Shown piece after piece: positions 1 through 19,100 of a DNA stretch of 64,000 bases (position 1 is its first letter; each line of letters starts with the position of its first letter). The position numbers were made by a program, and so were the translations under genes. The stretch lies in assembly GCA_964036295.1 (NCBI GenBank), contig OZ038468.1:15526683-15590682 (forward strand), written 5' to 3'. The DNA comes from Plumapathes pennacea. Taxonomy: Eukaryota; Cnidaria; Anthozoa; Antipatharia; Myriopathidae. The notes below the pieces were generated by a model. That model was not told the DNA's origin, made no database searches, and worked only from the letters and a program-made list of their open reading frames with translations.

Positions 1-231
1 CGGAATGGGCTCTATCAGTTATGTTGTGAGTTTCCTAACATATACTATATTGTAAAATTATACATTTTTCTGAGATTCAGTGATGTACAGGGCTGTAAGT
101 TTTACACCTCTAGTCTTCCTAGCTAATGTATAACTTTGAGTAACTGTATATGTTTCATCAATACAGTCTTGTAATTATTGACCGAGTTATTGGCTGAATT
201 AATAGTGATTTATCTCTTGATCTCTTTTCAG

Positions 232-6611
<6,380 letters not shown>

Positions 6612-7565
6612 GAACGTGGAGTGGCTTGATTAATATAGCAAAGAATGGAGTGACTGGATTAGTAAGACGAAGGAGCCGGCTCATTGGAAGAGTGCGGTTG
6701 TGTTGTTGAATCACGGAGGACGATGGCCATTACCTGGTGAGCAAACGGATGCAGAAAACCACGAAGGCTTGTCTGTTGACTTCTAATACCAAAGACGTCA
6801 CTATATGTTGCTGATGTGGAAGACATTTTGCGTCGAGAGATGAACGGTTAGTGGAATGGACTTCTCTTGCGAGATACAGATTTTAACTGTATTGCCGATG
6901 CTTGCAAGTAAAAGATAAGGTAAACTGGATGACAACGAGAGAGAAGTGGAGTGTGTGGGGAAGTGATGAAAGCAAGACATGAAAATCCCCAGCAACTCGT
7001 ACTGCACACAGGAAGCACATGAGATCTGGCAAACCAGAAAAAGCTGAATAAAAAGAAGCAATAATCCCATTCAATTTCAACGAAAGAAGTGTTCAGAACT
7101 GGTGAAAGAAAGCTAACAAGAATAACTACTTCAACTACTGCGACCAAACATGTAAAGGACAGTTACTGTACTTCGGTGCCTAGAATACATTATACAATGT
7201 AAGATGGACAAGTCGGGTATACCGCGTCTCAGCATTACTTAATTTATTGTAGCTTTGTCACGGAATCAACTGAAACAGTGTTGTAGTGTACGGAAGTTTT
7301 AATCGAGTGTGAAGGCAATTGCCCCAAATTGCTTGTACGCTAGTTTTCGTGAGACTACTGGTGTGTGTCGGTTCCTGTAAGTTGTCGCAGAGGTATAGCG
7401 CATTAGCTGGTCGCGCTAACAAACAATAACGATTGGAGTTCCGTGTACTGCTTTTAGTTGTCATGCACTTACGCCAAATTCTTTGAATTTATCTCTCCTT
7501 GCAACGACTTGAATAAAATTACCAATGCGCGGTCGCATACGAATACTGCAGAGATCTTAGCGACA
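6612..7565. other. KATNAL2 3' flank and convergent intergenic stretch
   Basis: No coding exon recognised. It probably holds the KATNAL2 3' UTR (AATAAA at 7047 and 7512). On the minus strand an AATAAA at 7243-7248 could serve the gene ending near 7566. The two transcripts would therefore be tail to tail and may overlap. Confidence 0.4.
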
Positions 7566-9309
7566 TTATCTCCTCACACTCCTCCATTCTACACAAGGCA
7601 ACAATATAAAACAAAGTATTTGATATGTATGAATTTGATCTGATTTCCATGCAGTCGAACTTGGTGGTATGTCTTGGCGTTGCGTGGCCATATCTCTGCC
7701 CGTAGACTTGCTAATCTCACTGGAACCTGAAGGGCACAGAAGCAGCCTCAAATTTTGCATTGACATGATTCAAATACCTTTATCGCAGACCAAAATGTTT
7801 GTGGGCTCGAATATTGAATGGGGAGTTCCGCTGTAGTAGCGGCACCGCAGGCGCAGGCTAACATCCAAAATGGCGGACCGACTGAACCGAATTGAATTGC
7901 CAGGTGAGATAACTTAGTGTTTATGCTCGTCTTGTGGAGGTGCGAGAGTTAAATACTATAGAAGTAGCTTAATAGCAACGGCGTGATGATAGTTGACCAA
8001 AATACACACAACATAACCAAGCGAACGGCGTGTTATTTTAAAAACTGATGAATCTGACGGATGGTGTACAAGTTTAGCAGAATATTCCCAGATCCTGCAC
8101 GCTCAGTCCCAACAGCATTTTAAATGTTACGAAGGTTTTCTACATACTACAGTATTCACAATTTAAAATCATTTGTGGTACTGCAAAAGAATCGCGACTA
8201 TTGTGTTTGACAAATTTGATTGCGCGAGGCGCTCTTAAATGAGTGTTGCATATGTCGTGCCAACGTGGAACATCCCCGATTCAGACGTCAAACTTAGAGA
8301 ACTTAGTCGCAGTTGAAGACAGAGAAACAAACAGCTACTCTTCGAGTCAGATTAATATCGGCTTACACATTGTTTGTGCACTTAAAAATACTCGTCGCAT
8401 TGAAGTGACCTCAATGAGATAGGAGTAGTGCTAGCTCGTACCTTGTCTTGACGATCTTCATGAACCTTTCTTCAAATGTTGAGCGCTTCCTTCCGGTGCC
8501 AAAACTTCCGTGAAGATACTGAGCTTTAAAACCCGCACCAGGGGCTTGTTGATGAAACGGGCAGACAGACAGACATAGAAATAAAAATAACGGGAAAAAC
8601 AAGAACGCAAAGCAAAGATAGAGAAACGGACAAACAAATAGAGAAACAGTTGCACCCAATCAGATAACAATCAAAGCAATCAAATGGACAGATAGACATG
8701 GATAACAAGTGCACTATGCGTGGGTACTCACCACCCTGTTTGTGGGGGAAGTCTGGGTGATCGTGCATATACATCCCAACACTGTGATCAATGACTTTAG
8801 GGACACGCCCTGGAGAAATAAAGAGTGCATATATTTAAACATAACATCTGACCCCACTGCACATTTTCTTTGTTAATCTCTAACCACAGATATCATGCAG
8901 TGAAGAGGGGTGGCATTTGTTGTGAATAGCTTGCTGTCTAAGTTAGTCTTTTCATTTCTCTCTGCGTGTCAGTCTTTTTGTATATTTGTCTTTGTCTCAA
9001 TCATATTTTTTTGTCTGTTTCTATTTTTCTTTTCAGTTGTTGTCCACTGTATCTGTCCATGTCCGTCCAGTTGCCTGTCTACCCCTCTTATGTCTTGTCT
9101 ATTCGACTACTGACTTCTCTGTCCGATCGTTTGGCCACCTGACCTCAGTTCCCATGTATTTATTAGCCTGACATTTCTCTCTGTCTTCCTTATTGTGTGT
9201 GAATGTCTTCGTTCTCGGCAGTAAAAAAATGGAGTCCTCTCACCTCTGTGATTCAATGCCGCTGCCTCATCTTGATTCTCTGAGCCGCTGGAGTCTTCCT
9301 GTACATGAT
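7566..9309 (-). CDS. Unrecognised small multi-exon protein, 5' end not found
   Basis: Three exons join in phase on the minus strand: 9309-9244 (reads HVQEDSSGSENQDEAAALNH), 8809-8732 (RVPKVIDHSVGMYMHDHPDF, then PHKQG) and 8544-8442 (APGAGFKAQYLHGSFGTGRK, then RSTFEERFMKIVKT). Each has AG and GT borders and the phases are 2-1, 2-1 and 2-2. A final exon at about 7716-7566 can be joined in phase, beginning SEISKSTGRDMA, but a second frame in the same stretch (starting VPVRLASLRAEI) also looks protein-like, so the C-terminus is uncertain. I do not recognise the family. There is no signal peptide or membrane segment in what is visible. Missing exons should lie to the right of 9309. Confidence 0.4.
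7870..7903 (+). CDS. Possible first coding exon (MADRLNRIELP)
   Basis: A common animal start context (aaaatggcgg) is followed by eleven codons and a GTGAGA donor in phase 1. No matching downstream exon was found on the plus strand, and it lies antisense within an intron of the minus-strand gene. It may be an orphan exon or chance. Confidence 0.25.
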
Positions 9310-9599
9310 CTGGTGCGTTTACCTCATTTCCTGTGTAGAGTTTTATTCATTCTGTGTCACTGCATTTTCATCTCTGTTGTGTCGATACTTTGCCTGCCAT
9401 TTATATATTAGTTCTCCCAAATGACACAAGTAAAATGTACTGAGTATTTTTAAGAGAATTGATATAAATGTAAGTAGTAACAGCTTGAAAACAAGATATA
9501 TATATATAGATATGGATATTTGATGGGCAGTTTCTCTACACTGGAAGTACAGTTGGTCAATAATTGACTTACACAATAAGTGTACTTATTGTGCTTGTT

Positions 9600-9682
9600 T
9601 CTGATCATAGCTCAGGGTTGTTAGAGCATCGCACCAGCATTACAGAGAATTAGAATTTCTTTGAAGCCCGGATTTTTTTGGG
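9600..9682 (+). repeat. tRNA-derived SINE fragment
   Basis: Box A-like agctcagggttgttagagca followed by gcaccagcattacagag, a degenerate box B region and gaagcccgga before a T run. It has the layout of a tRNA-derived SINE head. It does not fold as a complete tRNA gene. Confidence 0.5.
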
Positions 9683-9699
9683 AAATGTTTGCAACTGCT

Positions 9700-12200
9700 A
9701 TATAATACCATTTTCGCTTTCATGTTGTACGTTTTTAAAAAAATACTTGCCTTTATTGTGTTCTGCTCGAACAACTAGAAGAACACAGAGCAAACAAGCG
9801 AGAGTAAATCTACCGGGACGGTTTGTCATCTGCAAGAGAAGCAAAACAAAAACACGATTTGCGTCGTAAGTTTGTCGTAAAGAGATCGCGTGCGATAAGT
9901 AAGCAAAAATTGCAGCGTGAGAACAAATAATGTCCGGCGTTTAAGAGATTTGTTTCAGCTAGTTGCTCTTCTTAATGCGACAAGGTCAAAGACAAGCGTT
10001 TGATAATGGTTTGTTGTATGTATGGGATCTTCTGAACCATTCTTGAATATTGGCAGCATGCCTTCGTCGCACAAAGTTGATTACTGTCAGATCTTCCATT
10101 ACCAACTTTCAGAGAACTTCGGGCTTCATATAGTTAAAGTACCTTTTTACGGCGCAATACTAAAACGACACAAACAAAGGACTTGTACGCCTTGGGCAAG
10201 ACAAATGGCGGTTCATACCCAGGCTTGATTTTATAGTCAGTTGCTCTAAACTGAACTGATTAAATAGACACAAACCTTCAAGATTTTTATAATGGATCCG
10301 TTGATGCAATTGGCACGAGTTTCAAGTTTCTCGTAGCGTCTTTCAAGTAGCGGAGTCTGCGCTGCCCAATTTCCTTGTAATTAATGTTTTAAAACAGACG
10401 TTCAACACTTGACATGTGCGTTCTTTCATAATTTCTCAACCGTGTCATTCTAAAAGTAAACGTTTACTTTTTTTCTCAATTGTTCTTGCAACCTCAAAAA
10501 AAATTGAAAAAACGTTCGTTTTATAAACTCAGTTCTCAGGTTTTTGGTTGCTTGCTTTTTAACTCTCTTCTCCCTAAGTATCGAGAGCTTAACTTCTCCC
10601 AACTTTTCATGAGGAAACTATTGGAGTCTTGTTAGGAGAATTTCTAGTCTGACCAGAGCAAGAGATCACCTGCCGCCTTCTCTACACTCAGCTGACTATG
10701 AATAAAAAGAAAAGTTTGCTTTCTAAAGAAGTTTCGATCTAAGAATTAAGGTTCAGACAGTTAGATTCTGGTAATACCTGTTTTACCTGCTGATCAACAA
10801 TAGCAGGACCACAAGAGTTACTACTTTATGTAAGCATTTTTAAAAGTTCCCACAAAGCTGTGTGGACCGTTAACAACATCATTCTGGGCAGAAAGAGAAA
10901 ATTTGATGGATTTCGTTGCAGTTCATTCTCAGAAATTTTGAAAACATTTCTTTCGAGATTTTTAATTTCTTTTAGCATGGAATTGTTGGTTTGTCACTGC
11001 TCAATTTTCATATTGAAAAACTCTGCACGAGATTTTTGCCGACAAGAGATTTAGAATATTTTTAAATGTTTTCAAGTTTTCTCCCGTTTAATTCGTTCCT
11101 TCCCCAACTTTTTCTCTTCCCGTCATTTTGTCTAATTATCACGGAGAATAAGAGATATTTAGACCATTTTACAACACTGTTGTCACATATTTCCGTCTCC
11201 GTCTCCGTCAACTTACACAGAAACAAAAATCACTCTTTTTTGCCATGGAAGGGATAGCCGTACATAACTATTCCATGATTTGTAAAGAGAGCTTGTGCTA
11301 AAAAGAACTTGATTTCATCCCACTGTATCAACCTAAGGCGCCTTTGGTATTTTCACTGAATTATGCGTCGTCCGCAATCGCAATTGTTATTTAAACAAGT
11401 CAGGTTTCCATGGGATTCAATCCACCCTGTGCGAACTAGCCATTGTTAAAGCATTCATGGCACCAATATGTTAATCATAGATTTAATCCCTGACTTATAG
11501 TTAAAACACATTTAACAATACCCTCATTCACGGGTTATAAAGGAGGAATTAGTGATGGTTTTTACGATAAGAATACTATTGTTTCATCGGGCAATGTCTG
11601 ATCCTTTTAAGCTCCCGCAAATACAAGGCAGTAAAATAAGACATCCGTGCTCATTAGCTCAGTAAACATACTTTAAACAGTAAACAAGGAGATTTGTGGC
11701 AAGCGCGAGAGTACACGGTAAACACTGCTTTGTATCTTGAGGAGAATGGAAAGCGACTGAAACTGATTGCAGGCGCATCTTTCCTGGTATGCGCACCAAC
11801 TCTGTATACAAGTATGCAAACTGGATGGCGCTAGACTACACCACAATACAGTAAGCTTCTCAGCATTTTACGCTTGAAATCGTTACAAGAGTCATCACGG
11901 TGAAAGTTTTGTTGGAGGAGGAGCTTGGAAGAGATTGAAAGATTCCCAGTTCTTTTGAGAGATAGTGGATTTGCTGTTCATTAGTTCATAGAAGAACACA
12001 GGCCCCGTCGCCTTGATAAGTTGATTGACCACTACGAGAGGGGACTCTCCAATCTTCTTGGAACAAATTGAGACCGTAAGAGAATCTTCTTTGCAGATGG
12101 TTGCTAAAAAGTTGGCTAAAACTTCCGAATGGATGGATATCTTTGTGCTTCCTTGAGTAGTACATCTCTGGGCAGCTGAACGTTGGCGTGAGATTCTTGT
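9700..12200. other. Intergenic stretch without recognised genes
   Basis: AT-rich sequence with only short ORFs. The missing 5' exons of the minus-strand gene could lie here, but none can be defended. No clear repeat with preserved ends was seen. Confidence 0.4.
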
Positions 12201-12212
12201 CAGAGTTCCAAG

Positions 12213-13235
12213 ATGCTTCCAAGCAACCGTACACCGAGCGCAGGTGTTATCCAGTGTCGAAGGAAAGGAAGGCTTTCGAACTCCTTAAGAACACTTGAGA
12301 ATCGCTTTCTGTCTTGTTCATGTAGGGACAGTTTCTGGGTGGAAACAGGGCGAACTAGAAACGAAGTTCCCGTTTTATATTGTGGACGGCCAAAAAGTGA
12401 ATTGCCACGCCAAGTGAGGACCCAACACGACCCAGACATTCATCGACGTCGAGCGGCTACAATCCACGGGTTCAATAGAAACTCTGATGATGTCACGTTT
12501 CTGAACGGAAAAGAACAAAATGGGAAACAAGCGAAATTTTGTGAAGTTTTGGGTCCGAGTTTCTGTCGAGAATGTACACGAGAAGGAAGCAGAAATGAGA
12601 ATAGAGACGAGGTTTACGAACTATTCTGGTCTAAAGTTGGCCGTCCAGATTTCCGCTCTAAAACCCCTCTCTATGATGCTATCATTCATAGGGAGTGTTG
12701 CCCTGGCAGTGGGGCCGATCTCGATATGGATCAAAGTCGACGAATGTTTATGCGCCTGCATAACTTTAACAAAGAGCCTCAATACTTCATCAACCCGTCC
12801 GATGGGATTGGAACGAGCGAGAAGTTGGAGCGCTCGGAGTCGCGCGCCGGGAGTGTGAACAGCCTCGACAGCGTCGAGAAATCGCCAATCGATAACTTGT
12901 CGGTAGAAGTGGAAAACGAAAGCACTCGGTTTTTTCGCAGTCTCTCCCAAACGGCAGCTAGCTTGAGACTTTTGTGCAGCCTGAATAGAAGTCGCGGGGG
13001 CACTTTAGACTCGTGGGAGGGAAGCAAAACTGGCGGCCGCAAATCTCGCAGTAGAAGCTCTAAAGGCAGAGGCCAAGCTACTAATTTCAGTCGCCTGCCG
13101 ATTGCGCCACCCCTTCTTACGATTGATTTCGCAAACAGCATTATGAACCCAGCTAATACTACAAAAGAACAGCTAGAAGCTGCAATGTACGGCACATCGA
13201 CCCTGAACATTCCGTGCGGAGAAACAAACCAGTGA
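12213..13235 (+). CDS. Uncharacterised 340-residue single-exon ORF
   Basis: An open frame of 340 codons in sequence visibly richer in G and C than its surroundings, which supports coding. A stop at 12189-12191 closes the frame upstream, and an AG at 12202-12203 could be a splice acceptor, so 12213 is either the start codon or lies in a last exon. Composition: Cys/Arg-rich N-terminal third, an acidic and aromatic middle (YELFWSKVGRPDFRSKTPLY, then DQSRRMFMRLHNFNKEPQYF), a Ser/Glu-rich linker, and a basic Ser/Arg patch (GGRKSRSRSSKGRGQ) before a hydrophobic C-terminal segment. No signal peptide or membrane helix is evident. I recognise no family. A nuclear or RNA-binding role would be a guess from composition only. 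Confidence 0.55.
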   Translation: MLPSNRTPSAGVIQCRRKGRLSNSLRTLENRFLSCSCRDSFWVETGRTRNEVPVLYCGRPKSELPRQVRTQHDPDIHRRRAATIHGFNRNSDDVTFLNGKEQNGKQAKFCEVLGPSFCRECTREGSRNENRDEVYELFWSKVGRPDFRSKTPLYDAIIHRECCPGSGADLDMDQSRRMFMRLHNFNKEPQYFINPSDGIGTSEKLERSESRAGSVNSLDSVEKSPIDNLSVEVENESTRFFRSLSQTAASLRLLCSLNRSRGGTLDSWEGSKTGGRKSRSRSSKGRGQATNFSRLPIAPPLLTIDFANSIMNPANTTKEQLEAAMYGTSTLNIPCGETNQ

Positions 13236-13388
13236 ATCCTAATTTACTGCGTATACACTCTGCACGAACCGCAATTGGACAAAGTTGCTTCCTTCACTGA
13301 GGGCATACATTCTAATAACAGGACGTTTGAAACGGGTCTTACTTTTTATGAGCTCATTTTGAGACGTCTTTTTTTCATTCCGGTTATA

Positions 13389-13389
13389 G

Positions 13390-13421
<32 letters not shown>
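13389..13421. repeat. Poly-C tract
   Basis: About 32 consecutive C bases directly upstream of the D8C exon remnant, at the place where that exon's splice acceptor would be expected. Confidence 0.9.
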
Positions 13422-13423
<2 letters not shown>

Positions 13424-13425
13424 TT

Positions 13426-13545
13426 AGGTTAGGAATTGTGGCGCATTCTACGTTTACTACAGCGATGGACTTCCTTATGGTTGCAGCTTACGCTACTAGC
13501 TGTGGAACGGACTGAAAGGACTTCGTTTGTCAGACCTACATCTAA
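13426..13545 (+). pseudogene. Remnant of a D8C-domain terminal exon
   Basis: Reads VRNCGAFYVYYSDGLPYGCS then LRY and an in-frame TAG, followed by the equivalent of CGTD out of place. The last exon of gene C (42549-42640) has the same VRNCGAFYVYYF...LRYCGTD ending and the same following 3' sequence (ggaacggactgaaaggac or attt). An insertion of a few bases creates the stop, and the upstream half of the domain is gone, replaced by a C run. It is the leftmost trace of the secreted-protein cluster. Confidence 0.75.
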
Positions 13546-14845
13546 TTATCCGCTAGTATACTAAATGCTGCACCAATTCTTGTTAATAGTACCCAAAAGA
13601 TTTATGTGGACGAGTTAACCAGTGAAGTCAGCTTTACGTGATTGTTTCTCAGTTTTGATAGTTTATTCATTCATGCATTGCTGGCCTTGTAGCCTTGGTT
13701 GTTTCTGTCTTGGTATGAAACTGATCGACGGAAATTGCGCGCGAGTCTTCGTACGGGAAGCCATATTTTAAGAAAACGAGACTGTTGACGAAGTTTAACA
13801 GGTACGACTTTGAGCCACATGTTTCTTTATTGATGTGAATTAGTAGCCTCAATTTATGTCTTGTGGACTTTAGTTGATTTTCTGTAGAACACAAGTCTGA
13901 TGAGTGTACAAATCAATGTGAAGCAAGATACCAAGGCACACAGTCGTTTCAGAAATCAACAGGACGTCAGCATCTGTTGCAATAATGAGTTGTCGGTTAT
14001 TAGATTTTTCAGACAAAACGATGTAAATGTGTGTTGGTCAAGAGAAATAAACATAGTCATTTCTTGGAAAAAAAAACAGGGAAGCTGTGCAAAGACAATT
14101 GCCGACTCAACGCTTTGATGTTGTTTTGTTTCGGCCGCTTCAATTAATTGTATCAATACTGACACCATATCTTTTTAATTTCGTCGGCATACAGTATCGA
14201 GGCAAAATAAATAAATGACAAGTGCTATTGGCCTTTAATTTTTTGGGGGGGGGGGGGATTGTTTTAGCGTACATGACAAAATAGGCCCAATAGGTCATTG
14301 GTATACAGCAAAAAAGTGAATGGGACTTTTCGCGGCTACCTAACCTGAGGTTACCATGCACTGTCCCACTGCTGAGTTTGCTAAACGAAATTGCTTGCTG
14401 TTGCTCATGCGTGCGAATGAGTAAACTAAAATTTCATGACGTTAGCCCTTTACACCTTTTCAGTACTGTACATAGTTTTTAGCTGTATAGGACTGCCCTT
14501 ACCGACACTATAACTGCTCTCAGGTAAGGCCTTAACAAGTGCAACTTAGCAAACTTTCGGACAACAGAACATACACATGTGTAATGTCTAATATTGCCAT
14601 GATAGTTTATAAGTTGGGATTGGAACAGCTGTGGCTGTGTTTTTCAAAAGTATTTCCTATAATTAAAAACAAATCAAGCTAAGTAATTACGAGTGTTAAT
14701 TGAATCAACACGTACCAACGGAAAATGAAATGTGCCAGTCAGTCTCATTAGCGTGGCGATAAACTGTTTGTCGTTCTGTGCAGCTGTTTAAGTGAACACT
14801 GAGGTAAAAGTAGCCATTTGTCGAGGTGATCTTCATTCGGTCATC

Positions 14846-16080
14846 ATGTGGATGTTGGTCGGTTTGATTCTGTCCCTTTCAGGGACCCTCCTTGTTCAAG
14901 GTTGGTACTAACAGTGGCCCTTATCCGTTTTGTGTATTATTTCTATCACGGTTGCTCTTTCAACTTGTTACCTCTAATGAGACTGAAGGCGAGAACTTGC
15001 GGACTGCCCTCTAAGGATCTTGCAAGTGAACTACGTAGATGTAGATGTGGAAGATGCAATTGTTTTGGGATTTTGATCAAAATATTTTTGGTGGCCACCC
15101 AAAATTGAAGAATGGAAAAGAAGAGAGGGGAGCATAAAGATGCAACAATAAGGATAAAAAAGAAGCTATTTTTTTATTGCTTCAACTAAGGTTTGAACTT
15201 TATGTGAAAACCTCTCAGCTGCTTGAGCCCTAAATGGCCAATTATTTCTACGTGCCGCCCCTTTATCAAATACGTTATTCCGAATAGACGGACAAAACCC
15301 GGCGTTTCAGAAAAAAAGCAACGGACGTTACCATTTTACGACACTTGCATCATCAACCCGGAAAGAGCAGGACGGTTCTTTAAACTATTAGAAACGAGAA
15401 CATTCACTCAAAATCTTGTGCTGAAACTAAAGTTGTTAAGTGACCAGTTAGTGTTGGATTTCTTAAGCAGGCAAACGGGAATGCATATCTCGTGAGATGG
15501 TGATTTGTCTTTCAGGTTGGTCGATCCAGAGTGGTAAAATTAATGTCACCATCAATTCCCAGGGACGTTTTTCTTGTCAAGCCGTTCGTTTCCCCAGCTC
15601 CTTCTCCGGCAGTGGAAGCGTCAAGGTCTTCACATCTTTTGGTCACGCTCTGCAGAATCAAAAACCTCGGGACGGAGCAACAACTTGGGTGGAGTCAGTG
15701 AGCAGCAGCGGGTTTACAGCGTGCGTCTTGGAGTTCGGCCGAGGATCAAACGGTTCAGCAGAGGTGAACTGGCTCGCTTTTCAGAGTGCTCCTAAAGGTG
15801 TTCAACATGGAAGTGTCTCTTACGATTCATGGACCACGGGGACGAAATGCAAGAGGGTGGACTTTCCGCAGGTAAGGAAGATTCATAATGCTTAATCGTT
15901 AATGTGAAGCGGAAAATATGCTCAATGTTTCTTTAGACAATAGTATTGCTCAAATGCGTGATCTGGAGGCATCTGGTCAATTTTAGTGGGATAATTTGAT
16001 ATATTTGTATACTTTAATGACATCGCAGCAAGTTTAAATCATGAAGATGTGAAAACTTAGCTTGTAGTTTGCCTTCTAAC

Positions 16081-16114
<34 letters not shown>

Positions 16115-19100
16115 AAAAATCCATGACTGACCGATAGTAATCTTCTTCCCCAGAGGTTCCCAGACCTCCCCAAAGTGTTCAGCACTGCTCGGCACAGCGT
16201 GCTGCAGATATCCCAGGATGCAATGCTGGTGTGGGTGGAGGATCTGGCTGAAGATCATTTTAAACTGTGTCTACGCGAAGTGAAGAACTTTGACGGACCT
16301 CATGAGAATATCAGAGTGGTAAGAACCTCGTAATGTTTAGTCAGCGAGCCGGCGAGCAATCGACTTTTTCTGAATTTTTGACTTTATTTGTTCTGATTTT
16401 GTGAATGCGCGCCAACACGATCTTGACTTGATCAAAGAACCAATCTTGACGATTTGTAAACTGGCCCTTTAGACTGGATGGTTTGGATTGGAGATCTACT
16501 AAAGACTGCTTTTCTTTTTTTTTTTTACTTTTTTTAGGATTGGTTTGCGTATACTGTGACTCCAGACAATATCACCTATACAGACAGTCTGGTTTTTTCC
16601 AACCTTGCTTCACCGACAAAGGCAGAAAATTTTGCTCTGTGCAAGGTAAATCCTATTTCTGTATGAAGGTTCAGTGCTATGCCGTGCTGTCAAGTATATA
16701 CATGATATATTTGCCAGTGGGCAAGTAATTGTCACAAAACAGCTGATTTTGAGCAAAAGTGGATTATTTAAGTACGGTATACTCAGTACAGTGGCATTTA
16801 TATAAGCACAACTGCCAGGTTGTCTTTTGATTGCAAAATCGTAAGGCTTATCGTAAGCTGACGAGGCCCAAAAAGGCCAAAACAGCTGTTCATGGCTGCT
16901 ATTACTTGGGCTCACAATTTCTTTTTTTTTTTTTTTTTTTTTGGTAGATCAAGGGGTAATGCCCGCTACCACTGTGGCCTTTGTGCCCTAATCTGTGGCT
17001 TCAGCTTACCAGCACATTGTGCAGTATTCTGTCTTTTGATTGCCTCTGTCTGTCGCACGAGGTTTAGCGCACAGGACAGAGCGATCACACCTTTATGTTT
17101 TACTCGAAACGTCTGTTCTCTGAGTTGAGTCAAATTCGGCTTTGGTATTGAGAGGGCTAAAAGTCTTAGTCCATTGTTTAAGTTGTGTTCTCTGATTCTT
17201 CTTCTTCTTCTACAGACAGTGAACTTCAGTGAAGCATTTTATGCGCCTCCAGTGGTTTTGGTCACCGCCAAACACAAACACGAAAGAAGCAATGCAAATT
17301 CCCTCTCGCCAGATTGCAACGCCATTATTACCTGGGTTGAGGTAGGACGTAGTACCATCGTTGTTCTATATGATCACTTTGGTTTTGGTTTTGGGTTGTG
17401 TGATAAAAATCTTAAGATTCAGAGTTCTGTTAACAAACCCTCCTTTTTTGTTGGGATTTGTTCTAGTACACGTCCAATAGGAACGCTAAAATTTGCTTCA
17501 AAGACTTCAGTGGAAAAGGGAACGTACAGGATACTGTGATTGTGGATTACACAGTACTGGGAGGTAAGTGATGATATGATTATGATTCATGTTCCTGCTG
17601 ATGAAGAAGATGATAATGATATGAGCAAATATCAGCCCGAGGTTTTGAGACTAAAATGGATGATGATAAAGATAGAACGATTGTGGTGACGGCGACGAAG
17701 AGCTCTGCAGCAATGATAAGCGAGTGTTAGAAAATGTCCACTAACATTCTCGCTTAATTTGTACTCAGACTTAGATCCCTGCATCAACGTCACATGTGAA
17801 TACTTCGCGTCGTGCAGAGCCTTCGGTCCGTTTGACGCTCGCTGCGTTTGTAGGGATTCGTGTCCTTCATACGAGGAGCCGGTCTGCTCATCGAACGGCA
17901 CTACCTTCGACAACGAGTGTCTGTTTGAACAGGAGATGTGTTTTATGCAGCTGAACTTTTCTGTTCAACATCCTGGAAGCTGTGAAGGTGCAGTGTTTTT
18001 GTTACTGTCTTTTGATTGCTATTGGTGTAACGTTGCAAGCGCTCACCTTGCTGGTGTTGTTTTCGTAGTTAATTTCTTTTATGACCCATCAAATATTTCC
18101 TCCCGTGCGTGATTGGTAGAATCGTGACACGTGACCGAATAACGTCCGCTCGTGAGCGGACGTTGTCAGCGAATAACCCCCGCCTGGCGAACTAACGCTG
18201 TTTATTGACAATATCCGAACACAGTTCTATTTATTTAGTCACAAAAATCATTACAAGATGACTACTGAGGAGGACATCAATTTATTGGTCGAAAAAGCAG
18301 TTCCAGAAAGCACTAAAAAGCTTCACAGTTTCCGCGCCGTTATTTGCGCTGCGAGAGGAAATATTTGAAGGATAATAAAGACAATAAACTACTTTTGCCT
18401 TCGGAAATATGCACAGATAATTGTCCTTGGACATTATCTGTTCCTCGAAGCTCACAGTTGCCCGAGAGCAAAAGTAGCTTATTGCTTATTTAGTTTATAT
18501 TCACTGGCGAAGCCGCATCTGCTCTGAAACCACGCAAGAGATAATCCTTGTTACAAACACGTCTTTTGCTGTTCTATAATTTGCTAAACGTTGACAAAAT
18601 GTTTATTATTTTGTTAGTTCTTATTCTTATGATTGTCTTCTTCGTCATATTTTTCGTTTGTTGGTGTTGGTATTGTACGGCATTTTGAGCATATTAATTC
18701 TTTTATCCATCGTTGAGGGAATAACGGGCAAATGGGAATAGTTACGTGTCTTAGGAACAGTGGTTGGGAAAACGGAAAAAAATATCACATTTGGATTACT
18801 CTTGAATTCATGAGCTACTTTTTCGTATTGTATTTTCCAACATTTGCAGGTTTCCCACTACAACATGGTCGGAAAACCATCACTTTCAGGTCCAGGGCGA
18901 CCTGCACGACTTTACATTTCAGACCATACCTGTTTTATCCTGATAAACCTGTTCACATTCAACTCACCATCAACCACCACGATTCAACTCGAAAGGACTT
19001 TGTGCACGACGCGGCCGTTTCTTGGGTGGAAAACGTAAACCACGAGAAATTCGAGCTGTGCGTAGCACGCGCTGGCCACAATGAACGTCCTTTTCAGTCA

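Noticed and set aside
12779-13210. 143-codon minus-strand frame opposite the 340-codon ORF
   Set aside because: Shadow frame; the sense frame is longer and has a more protein-like composition.
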